From Nanobdellota archaeon (lineage in GTDB: Archaea; Nanobdellota; Nanobdellia; Pacearchaeales; GW2011-AR1): a stretch of 19,208 bases of DNA. The DNA lies in NCBI GenBank assembly GCA_030688225.1, contig JAUYIO010000014.1:1-19208 (forward strand). The letters are read 5' to 3'. The position numbers were made by a program, and so were the translations under genes. Positions 6,767-13,524 of the stretch are shown piece by piece (position 1 is the first letter of the stretch; each line of letters opens with the position of its first letter). Below the pieces are notes generated by a model. The model saw nothing but the letters and a program-made list of their open reading frames with translations. It was not told where the DNA came from and ran no database searches.

Positions 6767-7246
6767 ATGGCAAAAATAGGTATCTTAGGACCGAGCAAAT
6801 TGTCAAAAGGTAAAAGAGATTTAGAAAACATAAAAAAGATTGCAAAAATTATTGCAAATAAAAAAGAAGAGATAATTATAAGTCCTGACAAAAAAAGCAC
6901 TGCAGAATTTTTTGCTATAGAGTACAAAAAAAATAAAGGTCAAAAGATTATAGGCATTGATTATAAAGATGATAGAGATAATAAATATAAAGGATTAAAC
7001 AGAAAAATTTGTGATAAACTGATTAATGTAAAAACATGGGAAAATCAGCCAAAAGAATTAATAAAAAAGGCAGATAAAATAATATCTCTTGGATTGAGTA
7101 TTGGAGTATTATGGGAGATATGCTTAACAAAATTTTATAATCATAACATAAAAATTCTCATTATTAAAGAATTAAACAAAGACAAACTGCCAAGAATAAT
7201 GGAAAAAGAACTGAATATAAAATACACTTCAATAAATAAATTATAA
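6767..7246 (+). CDS. SLOG/LOG-like Rossmann-fold protein
   Basis: A 159-residue protein with the look of a LOG/SLOG (lysine-decarboxylase-like) Rossmann fold. It opens with a strand and glycine turn, KIGILGPSKLSKGKRDLE, has a middle segment KADKIISLGLSIGVLWEIC (101-119) matching the place where the family has GGxGTxxE, and then a strand KILIIKEL. The usual double glycine is changed to LGLSIGVLWE, so nucleotide binding or phosphoribohydrolase activity is uncertain. Lys and Ile content is very high. I start at ATG 6767, two codons after a TTG at 6761, because of the TATA-like box at 6737-6746. The stop is one base before the gatB ATG, so the two are surely cotranscribed. Any role in tRNA amidation would be inference from context alone. 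Confidence 0.6.
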   Translation: MAKIGILGPSKLSKGKRDLENIKKIAKIIANKKEEIIISPDKKSTAEFFAIEYKKNKGQKIIGIDYKDDRDNKYKGLNRKICDKLINVKTWENQPKELIKKADKIISLGLSIGVLWEICLTKFYNHNIKILIIKELNKDKLPRIMEKELNIKYTSINKL

Positions 7247-7247
7247 A

Positions 7248-8609
7248 ATGGTAAAAATAGGACTTGAAATTCACGGCTATCTTCTAACAAATGAAAAACT
7301 TTTCTGCAGATGCAAATCAGAACACGGACTAAAACATTCAAAACCAAATACAAACATTTGTCCAATTTGCACAGGACAACCCGGAAGCAAACCACAATTA
7401 CCAAATAAAGAAGCCATAGACAAAATAATACAAACAGCTTTGATTCTCGGATGCAAAATAAACCAAAAATTAATCTGGCAAAGGAAACATTATAATTGGC
7501 CTGATTTACCTAAAGGTTTTCAAAACACAATTTCAGGCCCTTATGCCGTGCCAGTAGGTCAAAAAGGAAAATTCTTAGGAATAAGAATAAGAGAATCCCA
7601 TCTTGAAGAAGACCCTGCAGCATGGAATCCAAAAACAGGAGAAATAGATTACAATCGTTCTGGCTCACCATTAATAGAAATAGTTACAGAACCTGATTTC
7701 AAAAATTCAGAAGAAGTTATAGACTGGCTAAAACAACTAATCGCAACTTTAGGTTATATAAAAACCATAGACAAGAAATCAGGAATTAAAGCAGACGTGA
7801 ATGTATCTATAAAAAACTCAGAAAGAGCAGAAATAAAAAACATAAACAGTCTTTCAAACATCAAAGCAGCAATTGAATATGAAATAAAAAGACAGGAAAA
7901 AGAACTTCCGATAAAACAGGAAACAAGAATGTTTGACGAAAAACAAGGCATAACAATAAGAATGCGAACAAAAGAACAGGCAGAAGATTACAGATTTATC
8001 TCAGAACCTGATTTACCCGTGATTAAATTAGACAAAAAAAGAATTAACAAATTAAAATCACAACTTCCAGAAACTCCTCAGGAAAAATTAAAGAAACTTA
8101 TTAAAAAACACAAAATAGACAAAAAATCTGCAGAAATCCTTACAAAAAAACTAGAAATTGCAGAATTTTTTGAAGAAGTAATAAAAAAAATAACACCGAA
8201 ACTTGCAATTCCTTGGACAACCACAGAACTTCTTAGTGTTTTAAATTACAACAAAAAAGAACTTGATGAGGTTGATATAAAACCAGAACATTTCATAGAA
8301 TTATTAAAATTAGTTGAAAACAAAACAATTACAGAATTAAAAGCAAAAGAAATTTTAAGAAGCTGGAAAGAAAAATCTTCTTCTCCAAAAAAAGAAAGTG
8401 AAAAGCATTCAACAATCTCAGAAAAATCAGAAATAGAAAAACTTGCCAAGAAAGTAATAAAAGAAAATCCAAAAGCTGTTGAAGATTACAAGTCTGGAAA
8501 AGAAAACGCTTTGCATTTTCTCATAGGACAGGTTATGAAATTATCAAACAAAAGAGCAGACTTCAAAACAGCGAGGGAAATTTTAGAAAATCTCCTTCAA
8601 CAATCCTAA
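7248..8609 (+). CDS. gatB: Asp-tRNA(Asn)/Glu-tRNA(Gln) amidotransferase subunit B
   Basis: GatB is the tRNA-binding kinase subunit of GatCAB. As Glu-tRNA(Gln) is handled by GatDE in archaea, this one probably makes Asn-tRNA(Asn) from Asp-tRNA(Asn). It has IGLEIHGYLLTNEKLFC at the start, a zinc site of Cys20, Cys22, Cys38 and Cys41 (CRC...CPIC), TGQPGSKP, RKHYNWPDLPKGFQ, ESHLEEDPAAW, DYNRSGSPLIEIVTEPD, KADVNVSI, and YRFISEPDLP. The C-terminal YqeY-like domain ends LIGQVMKLSNKRADFK. Length 453 aa, slightly short for the family. No GAD insertion is expected in GatB. The genes gatA and gatC are not in the window. It follows the SLOG-like gene by one base, and its last 27 bases overlap the end of the permease gene on the other strand. 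Confidence 0.96.
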   Translation: MVKIGLEIHGYLLTNEKLFCRCKSEHGLKHSKPNTNICPICTGQPGSKPQLPNKEAIDKIIQTALILGCKINQKLIWQRKHYNWPDLPKGFQNTISGPYAVPVGQKGKFLGIRIRESHLEEDPAAWNPKTGEIDYNRSGSPLIEIVTEPDFKNSEEVIDWLKQLIATLGYIKTIDKKSGIKADVNVSIKNSERAEIKNINSLSNIKAAIEYEIKRQEKELPIKQETRMFDEKQGITIRMRTKEQAEDYRFISEPDLPVIKLDKKRINKLKSQLPETPQEKLKKLIKKHKIDKKSAEILTKKLEIAEFFEEVIKKITPKLAIPWTTTELLSVLNYNKKELDEVDIKPEHFIELLKLVENKTITELKAKEILRSWKEKSSSPKKESEKHSTISEKSEIEKLAKKVIKENPKAVEDYKSGKENALHFLIGQVMKLSNKRADFKTAREILENLLQQS

Positions 8610-9698
8610 AATAAAAATCAAACTCAAAACCCCAACAACAATCCAGTTTATAGGGATAGTATATTCTGGCTTTCTGTCACCTTTTCTTTTTGCTTTTTTA
8701 GCAATAATTAAAATCATCACACTCATAACAACCCCTGAAATCAAACCTCCAATTGCAAGAACTTCAACAAAAGAGAAAATATCAAAAAATCTCACTGTCA
8801 AAAAAAGAATAATTGGAATTACCGAAGATAAAAACCAAGCATTTCTTTTTTTCATTCCTTGATCAAACATTAAATTTTCAAAGAGAGCATTTCCAAGTGC
8901 AAGATAAGAAGTAAACATAGTGAAAACACCAAGCCAGACAAAAATACTGCCAAGTGCAAAAGTCGCAATTTCAGGAGTTTCGCCCCCTTTAAAACCAACT
9001 ACAACAAAAACAAATAAAATATAAAAAACAATAGATATCAAAGTTCCGGTAATCAAAACTTTCTTCATCATCCTCTCTTTTTTATGAAGAACAATCCTGA
9101 CTTGAGGTATTGCTTGAAATGCGAGCAAGGCAAAAAGTATGACTCCAAAAGGCAAAAAAATATTCCCAAGATTAAAAGTCTGTAAATTAGAAAAACTAAT
9201 CTCTTTTGCAAAGAAAACAACAATCAAAAAAAGCAAAATAAAAATTATCCCCACTCCAATTTTTTCCAATCTTTTCAACTCCCTGATTCCTCTCCAAATT
9301 AACATTGACATAAAAATTCCAAAGACAAGCCCAATATAAATTATATAATCAGCATTAAAAAAAAGAAAATTAAAACTCTCACTAACTCCGATAAGATAAG
9401 CTAAAACAGCAGAATAAACTTCAAAAACCATAACTGCCTGAAGAACTTTTTTACCTCTTTTACCAAGATATTTTCCAGCATAACCCACAATCTGATGATT
9501 CTGTTTTGTTCTCAGGGAAATCTCTCCAAGATAAAGATTAACAAGTAAAATAATCAATCCTAAAAAAATAATATATCCTGCTGTTAAAAGAAAACCAGAT
9601 TTTGCAGCAATATATGGAATTCCCAAAACACCTGCCCCGATACACATTCCAACCAAAATAAAAACCGCTGTCCAAAACCTCTTTTTATTCTCATCCAT
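8583..9698 (-). CDS. Amino-acid permease (aromatic amino-acid/AAAP-like)
   Basis: A polytopic membrane protein of 371 residues with about 11 hydrophobic helices. The first helix, FWTAVFILVGMCIGAGVLGIP, carries the GxGxLGxP motif of the amino acid/auxin permease and Tyr/Trp permease families, so it probably imports an amino acid with a proton or sodium ion. Substrate cannot be told. A longer open frame reaches 9758, but that stretch lies inside the tRNA gene and encodes nothing permease-like. ATG 9698 (MDENKKRFWTA) has a TATA-like box about 25 bases upstream and starts just before the first helix. The 3' end overlaps that of gatB by 27 bases, tail to tail. Confidence 0.87.
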   Translation of the reverse strand: MDENKKRFWTAVFILVGMCIGAGVLGIPYIAAKSGFLLTAGYIIFLGLIILLVNLYLGEISLRTKQNHQIVGYAGKYLGKRGKKVLQAVMVFEVYSAVLAYLIGVSESFNFLFFNADYIIYIGLVFGIFMSMLIWRGIRELKRLEKIGVGIIFILLFLIVVFFAKEISFSNLQTFNLGNIFLPFGVILFALLAFQAIPQVRIVLHKKERMMKKVLITGTLISIVFYILFVFVVVGFKGGETPEIATFALGSIFVWLGVFTMFTSYLALGNALFENLMFDQGMKKRNAWFLSSVIPIILFLTVRFFDIFSFVEVLAIGGLISGVVMSVMILIIAKKAKRKGDRKPEYTIPINWIVVGVLSLIFILGLLKEIF

Positions 9699-9717
9699 AT
9701 TATAAAAAATTAAACAA

Positions 9718-9727
9718 TATATAAAAA
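9718..9727 (-). promoter_or_regulatory. TATA-like box of the permease gene
   Basis: TTTTTATATA on the minus strand, centred about 25 bases before the ATG at 9698 and immediately behind the tRNA 3' end. Its T-run may also end tRNA transcription. Confidence 0.5.
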
Positions 9728-9731
9728 AGTA

Positions 9732-9824
9732 TGGGCTCAGGAGGAATCGAACCCCCATCTACAGGGTTTTTCTGCAATTATGTACATCCGAAACCTGTCA
9801 TTCTGTCCATTAAACTATGAGCCC
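9732..9824 (-). tRNA. tRNA-Arg(UCG) with a 21-nt intron
   Basis: The 93-base gene folds as a cloverleaf after removal of the intron (72 bases mature, counting discriminator A at 9732; CCA is not encoded). Acceptor stem GGGCTCA/TGAGCCC, D stem GTTT/GAAT, anticodon stem ACAGG/CCTGT, T stem GGGGG/CCTCC with loop TTCGATT. The spliced anticodon loop is TTTCGGC, giving anticodon UCG (reads CGA arginine codons); C35 and A73 fit an arginine tRNA. A TATA-like box centred about 25 bases upstream (9845-9853) is shared with the divergent protease gene. Confidence 0.93.
9767..9787 (-). other. tRNA intron with bulge-helix-bulge motif
   Basis: A 21-base intron between positions 37 and 38. The precursor pairs TTTC with GAAA as the central 4-bp helix, flanked by three-base bulges GGA (5' side) and AAC (3' side), with the anticodon stem on one side and TGTA/TGCA closing a CATAAT loop on the other. 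This is the strict substrate of the archaeal splicing endonuclease; cutting after the second base of each bulge gives exactly the normal seven-base loop. Confidence 0.9.
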
Positions 9825-9844
9825 ATAGATTCAAAAAAGTTAGG

Positions 9845-9853
9845 TTTTTATAG
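9845..9853. promoter_or_regulatory. Shared bidirectional TATA box
   Basis: TTTTTATAG (CTATAAAAA on the other strand) is centred at 9849. It is 25 bases from the tRNA 5' end at 9824 and 25 bases from the protease ATG at 9874, so one TATA element may serve both divergent genes. Confidence 0.5.
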
Positions 9854-9873
9854 TTTAAGAGTTTTATTGTAAA

Positions 9874-10704
9874 ATGGCACTTCAAAAAAAACACAAGATA
9901 ATGATTGGAAGTGTTAGCTCTATAATTGTAATAGTTTTAATTATCAATAGCATTTTCCTATATTTTTTATTTGTAAAAGTAAATACAGATTATTCTTCTT
10001 TAAACTCAAGATTAATAGAAATGCAAGCAGACACACAAAGTAAAATAAATGAACTAACAGAGAATCTCGCAGATACAGAAAAAAGTCTGGGAAACCAATT
10101 GAGTGAATTAAAAGCTTCTGCAAGTTCTGATTTCTCAGGAATCATAGAAGACTCAATTCCTGCCGTCGTTACAATAAAAACAGATGTTGCTCAAGGAACA
10201 GGTTTCATAATAACCAGCGACGGATACATTGTAACAAATGCGCATGTTCTTGTAGGAGGACGTAAGGTGTGGGCAATAACTTCTGAACAAAAAACAATAG
10301 AAGCAGATTTTGTAGGATATGATATTGATTTGGATATTGCACTGCTAAAAGTCCCTGGAGCATATTCTTTTTTAGAATTAGGAAATTCAGATAACATCCA
10401 AGTTGGAGAGAAAGTTATTGCAATAGGAAATCCTTTAGGATTACAATTCTCAGTATCAGAAGGAATAATCTCTGCGACAGATAGACCTGGTTCAAATGGA
10501 GAAGAAGCATACATTCAAACAGACGCTGCTCTTAATCCTGGAAATTCAGGAGGCCCTTTAATTGACACAAAAGGAAAAGCCATAGGAATAAATAATTTCA
10601 AAGTCAGCGGAAGTGAAAATCTTGGTTTTGCTCTTGAAAGCAATTACATAAAAAATTCTGTTAATGCAATCTCACAGCAAGAATTGCAAAAAGATTTATT
10701 GTGA
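9874..10704 (+). CDS. Membrane-anchored trypsin-like serine protease (S1C/DegP-like)
   Basis: A 276-residue protein. Residues 1-9 are basic, about 10-34 form one membrane helix (a signal anchor), and about 38-82 look like a coiled-coil stalk (SRLIEMQADTQSKINELTEN). The protease domain follows, with all three catalytic residues: His124 in VTNAHVLV, Asp154 in DLDIALLKV and Ser225 in NPGNSGGPLI. The domain therefore sits outside the cell on a stalk. HtrA/DegP proteins usually carry one or two PDZ domains; here the protein stops about 50 residues after the catalytic serine, so none is present. The ATG at 9874 is supported by the TATA box 25 bases upstream, shared with the tRNA. A likely role is turnover of damaged envelope proteins. 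Confidence 0.92.
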   Translation: MALQKKHKIMIGSVSSIIVIVLIINSIFLYFLFVKVNTDYSSLNSRLIEMQADTQSKINELTENLADTEKSLGNQLSELKASASSDFSGIIEDSIPAVVTIKTDVAQGTGFIITSDGYIVTNAHVLVGGRKVWAITSEQKTIEADFVGYDIDLDIALLKVPGAYSFLELGNSDNIQVGEKVIAIGNPLGLQFSVSEGIISATDRPGSNGEEAYIQTDAALNPGNSGGPLIDTKGKAIGINNFKVSGSENLGFALESNYIKNSVNAISQQELQKDLL

Positions 10705-10720
10705 AAATTTTTTAATCTCT
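10705..10720 (+). terminator. Oligo-T terminator after the protease gene
   Basis: The stop codon is followed by a run of six Ts within AAATTTTTTAATC. Such T-runs end transcription in archaea. The proS promoter follows at once. Confidence 0.4.
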
Positions 10721-10727
10721 CCACTAA

Positions 10728-10736
10728 TTTAATAAA
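10728..10736 (+). promoter_or_regulatory. TATA-like box of proS
   Basis: TTTAATAAA, centred about 26 bases before the ATG at 10758. Confidence 0.5.
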
Positions 10737-10757
10737 CCCCTTTCACATTATTTGATA

Positions 10758-12182
10758 ATGAACAAAGAAAAAAATTTCAGCAAGTGGTATAGTGATATTC
10801 TTGAAAAAGCAGAGATAATAGATTTAAGATATGGTGTCAAAGGTTTTATTGTAATACGTCCATGGGGAGCAATGATTCTTGAAAATATGTATCAGCTTTA
10901 TGAAAAAGCTCTTCAGAAAAAAAATCACAAGTCATGTTTCTTTCCAGTTGTAATCCCTGAAAAAAATTTCAAAAAAGAATCTTCTCACATAAAGGGATTC
11001 ACCCCAGAAGTATTTTGGTTGCAAAAAGTTCAGGGAGAAGACAAACTTGCTCTTCGTCCGACGAGCGAAACAGCTTTTTATCAAATGTATTCTTTATGGA
11101 TTCGTAGTTGGAGAGACCTTCCATTGAAACTTTACCAAAGAGCAAATGTTTTCAGATATGAAACAAAAGCCACACGTCCATTAATAAGAAGCAGAGAATT
11201 TTACTGGATAGAAACTCATGATGTTTTCGCGACAAGGGAAGAAGCAGAAAAACAAGTTCAGGAAGATATTGAAACAACAGAAGAAATCATGCATGAAAAA
11301 TTTGGTATTCCTTTTCTTCCAATGAAACGTCCTTCATGGGATAAATTTGCAGGCTCGGTTTATACAATTGGTTCAGATGTGTTAATGCCAGATTCAAAAT
11401 TAATACAACAACCTTCAACGCACTTGCTCGGACAAAATTTCTCAAAAGCTTTTAACATAAAATTCAAAGATGAAAAAGGAAAAGAAGAATATGTCTGGCA
11501 AACATGCTACGGCCCTGCACCTTCAAGAATATTGGCCTCAGTAATTTCAACACACGGCGATGATAAAGGTTTAGTAATTCCTTTTTGCATTGCACCAATC
11601 CAAATAATCATCATTCCAATATTCAACACAAAAAACAAGAAAAATGTTTTAGATGAATCAAAAAAAATCAAAAGGGAATTGGAAAATTTAGGATTAAGAG
11701 TAGAAATAGATGATAGTGAAAAACGCCCTGGAGAAAAATACTTTGAATGGGAATTAAAAGGCGTTCCTTTCAGGTTAGAGATAGGAGAAAAAGAAATCAA
11801 GGAAAAGAAATTAACCCTATTCACAAGAGATACAGAAAAAAAAGAAACACTCAATATGAGAGACTTGCCAAAAATAAAAAAATTCGGAGATGAATTTGAC
11901 AGCAGATTAAAGAAAAAAGCAGACGATTTCATGAAAGACAAAATTGTCAATTGTAAAACAAAACAAGATTTAAAAAAAGCTATGGAAAACAAAAAAATAG
12001 CAAGAGTTAATTTTTGCTCAATTGAGAAAGAAGGAGAAAAATGCGCAGAGCATGTAGAAAAAGAAATTCACGCAGAAATCAGAGGAACTTTAGCAAATAA
12101 ACGTGAACACCCCAAAGGTGGAAAATGCATCATCTGCAATAAGAAAGCGAAAGAAGTTGTTTACATAGGAAAAAGTTACTAA
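10758..12182 (+). CDS. proS: Prolyl-tRNA synthetase, archaeal/eukaryal type
   Basis: Class II synthetase that charges tRNA-Pro. From ATG 10758 it has 474 residues, the size of the archaeal form without the bacterial editing insertion. Visible features: FSKWYSDILEKAEIIDLR and GVKGFIVIRPWG at the start, LALRPTSETAFYQMY with the TSE triplet at 102-104, motif 2 around RPLIRSREFYWIETH (140-154), an anticodon-binding domain around 290-400 (IQIIIIPIF, VEIDDSEKRPGEKYFEWE), and a C-terminal zinc-binding domain with Cys420, Cys429, Cys457 and Cys460 ending in Tyr474, as is typical. An in-frame TTG at 10752 could add two codons, but the TATA-like box at 10728-10736 fits the ATG. Its end overlaps a doubtful small ORF on the other strand. 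Confidence 0.97.
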   Translation: MNKEKNFSKWYSDILEKAEIIDLRYGVKGFIVIRPWGAMILENMYQLYEKALQKKNHKSCFFPVVIPEKNFKKESSHIKGFTPEVFWLQKVQGEDKLALRPTSETAFYQMYSLWIRSWRDLPLKLYQRANVFRYETKATRPLIRSREFYWIETHDVFATREEAEKQVQEDIETTEEIMHEKFGIPFLPMKRPSWDKFAGSVYTIGSDVLMPDSKLIQQPSTHLLGQNFSKAFNIKFKDEKGKEEYVWQTCYGPAPSRILASVISTHGDDKGLVIPFCIAPIQIIIIPIFNTKNKKNVLDESKKIKRELENLGLRVEIDDSEKRPGEKYFEWELKGVPFRLEIGEKEIKEKKLTLFTRDTEKKETLNMRDLPKIKKFGDEFDSRLKKKADDFMKDKIVNCKTKQDLKKAMENKKIARVNFCSIEKEGEKCAEHVEKEIHAEIRGTLANKREHPKGGKCIICNKKAKEVVYIGKSY

Positions 12183-12283
12183 TTCTCCTCTAATAAATTA
12201 AGTTCATCTTCTAATCTTAAAGTTCTCTCAAGTAATTTTGTCAATTCCTCTTCTACAAATTTTTTCTCCATCTCATTCTTCAT
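12179..12283 (-). CDS. Possible 34-aa helical miniprotein
   Basis: An open frame of 34 codons opposite the 3' end of proS, overlapping its stop by four bases. It reads MKNEMEKKFVEEELTKLLER and continues TLRLEDELNLLEEN: a Glu/Leu/Lys-rich amphipathic helix with leucines spaced as in a short coiled coil. There is no Shine-Dalgarno and no convincing TATA box at the usual distance. Composition alone cannot prove a gene in AT-rich DNA, so this is tentative; the sequence is nevertheless more regular than the shadow frames around it. Confidence 0.3.
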   Translation of the reverse strand: MKNEMEKKFVEEELTKLLERTLRLEDELNLLEEN

Positions 12284-12491
12284 TTTGGTTTTTACACCAA
12301 TTCAATACAGAATCCTAATGAGTCTAAATTAATCAAGAAAACACTTCAATTCAATTCAGACTTAAAAAGAAACTGAATCAAATTAAAGTTTAATTTTAGC
12401 ACAGACTAAAGTAAATGTACAATAATTCACGCACATAGACCTTAATCTCTTTTGCATAAATCATTCAAGAAAACCCTATTTTTATATTTTT
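12284..12491. other. Intergenic region between convergent genes with imperfect inverted repeat
   Basis: Together with the doubtful 34-aa ORF this is about 310 bases without a sure gene. It holds an imperfect inverted repeat, AATTCAATTCAG at 12348-12359 and CTGAATCAAATT at 12373-12384 (10 of 12 pairs, 13-base loop, with four more pairs further out), and a T-rich stretch on the plus strand at 12476-12491 that could end proS transcription. I see no tRNA, C/D box pair or further ORF. Confidence 0.3.
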
Positions 12492-13523
12492 CTATGCAAA
12501 TCTCTCCAACCTTCTTTTGAATCTACCAATATCCTCAACCCTTATCTTCGCACCGACAGCTTCCTCATGTCCTCCACCAGTAGAATCTTGGAATCCATCA
12601 ATAGTTTTCAATATTAAACCTCTAACACCACTACCTCTTGCAGAAATGTTTGCTTTTGTTCCGGAAACATAAACAACAACAATTGTCTTCCCTGGAAATC
12701 TATAATTAAGTTCATTCGCCAAATCGCCACTAATACTCAAATCTCCCTGATACTGAAAAAATAAAAGATAACCAGGTTTCTCTCCAATCAAAAGTGCCTT
12801 ATCCAAAAGTTTTTGATATTTTGTGTCTATTTGCCTGAATCTATTATGCATTGAATAGTTTTTGCTCCCTTCCTCCAAAACCTCGTAAGGACTTTTAACC
12901 TCTGACAAAAATCTCAACATATTAACAACATTAGTAGTTCTATCTTTCAAACCAAAACTGAAAATCTTTGCAATCTTTCCTATTTGAGATTTATAGAATA
13001 CATCAAATGCATCATCATATTTAGTGCTTAAATCAGGATATTTCTCTTCAAACTCAGAATAAAATTCAGGAATGAATTTGTCAAAAATACACCCGATAAC
13101 TGCAATCCAAATATCTTCTTTTTTTTCACACATCTTGTAACATAAGTAAGTAACAGGTTCATTTCTCTCTTCATTTAAAAGAGGATTATAATAATTCACA
13201 AAATCAGGAACTTCTTGTGGCTCATGATGATCTATCCAGACAACAGGAATATTATGTTTTTCAACTTCATCAAAAAAATCTTTGGAAACAAGTGGCTTGT
13301 CAAGAATAAAAACATAGTCTGCATTCAATTCATGAATTTTTCTGAAGTAATCAACAGTCAAATCAGGGAAAGATCTTATGGCAACACCTTTTCCTTTTCC
13401 AGCATATCTTTTCAACAAAAGAAAAGCGCATAAACCATCAGGATCGTTATCAAAAAAGAAAACAGGATTTTGTGCTTTTTCAAGATGCTCTCTTATCTCC
13501 TCCATTTGTTCTTCAGTTAACAT
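12492..13523 (-). CDS. DHH-DHHA1 phosphoesterase, possible c-di-AMP phosphodiesterase
   Basis: A 343-residue protein of the DHH superfamily, two-metal enzymes that cut phosphodiester bonds (RecJ nucleases, nanoRNases, c-di-AMP phosphodiesterases). Motif I is DNDPDG at 25-30, motif III the Asp98-His99-His100 of IDHHEPQEVP, and the C-terminal DHHA1 domain has TGGGHEEAVGAKI. Motif II is less clear, perhaps the Asp in VFILDKP. There is no N-terminal PAS/GGDEF part. The open frame extends to 13568, but ATG 13523 begins one base after the disA stop codon and is preceded by GAGGGG, so I start there. Tight coupling behind disA suggests that it degrades c-di-AMP or pApA; a RecJ-like nuclease role remains possible. 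Confidence 0.85.
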   Translation of the reverse strand: MLTEEQMEEIREHLEKAQNPVFFFDNDPDGLCAFLLLKRYAGKGKGVAIRSFPDLTVDYFRKIHELNADYVFILDKPLVSKDFFDEVEKHNIPVVWIDHHEPQEVPDFVNYYNPLLNEERNEPVTYLCYKMCEKKEDIWIAVIGCIFDKFIPEFYSEFEEKYPDLSTKYDDAFDVFYKSQIGKIAKIFSFGLKDRTTNVVNMLRFLSEVKSPYEVLEEGSKNYSMHNRFRQIDTKYQKLLDKALLIGEKPGYLLFFQYQGDLSISGDLANELNYRFPGKTIVVVYVSGTKANISARGSGVRGLILKTIDGFQDSTGGGHEEAVGAKIRVEDIGRFKRRLERFA

Positions 13524-13524
13524 T

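Noticed and set aside
7141..7404. 87-aa minus-strand frame over the SLOG-like/gatB junction
   Set aside because: Shadow frame across two well-supported genes.
9699..9758. N-terminal extension of the permease (MGVRFLLSPY...)
   Set aside because: It lies partly in the tRNA-Arg gene and contains the permease promoter; it arises from the tRNA T arm.
9732..9824. tRNA-Glu(UUC) reading of the same cloverleaf
   Set aside because: The ACAGG/CCTGT stem and the bulge-helix-bulge splice sites fix the loop as TTTCGGC, so the anticodon is UCG.
11507..11992. 161-aa frame on the minus strand inside proS
   Set aside because: Shadow of a securely identified gene, with Ser/Phe-rich composition and no promoter or family match.
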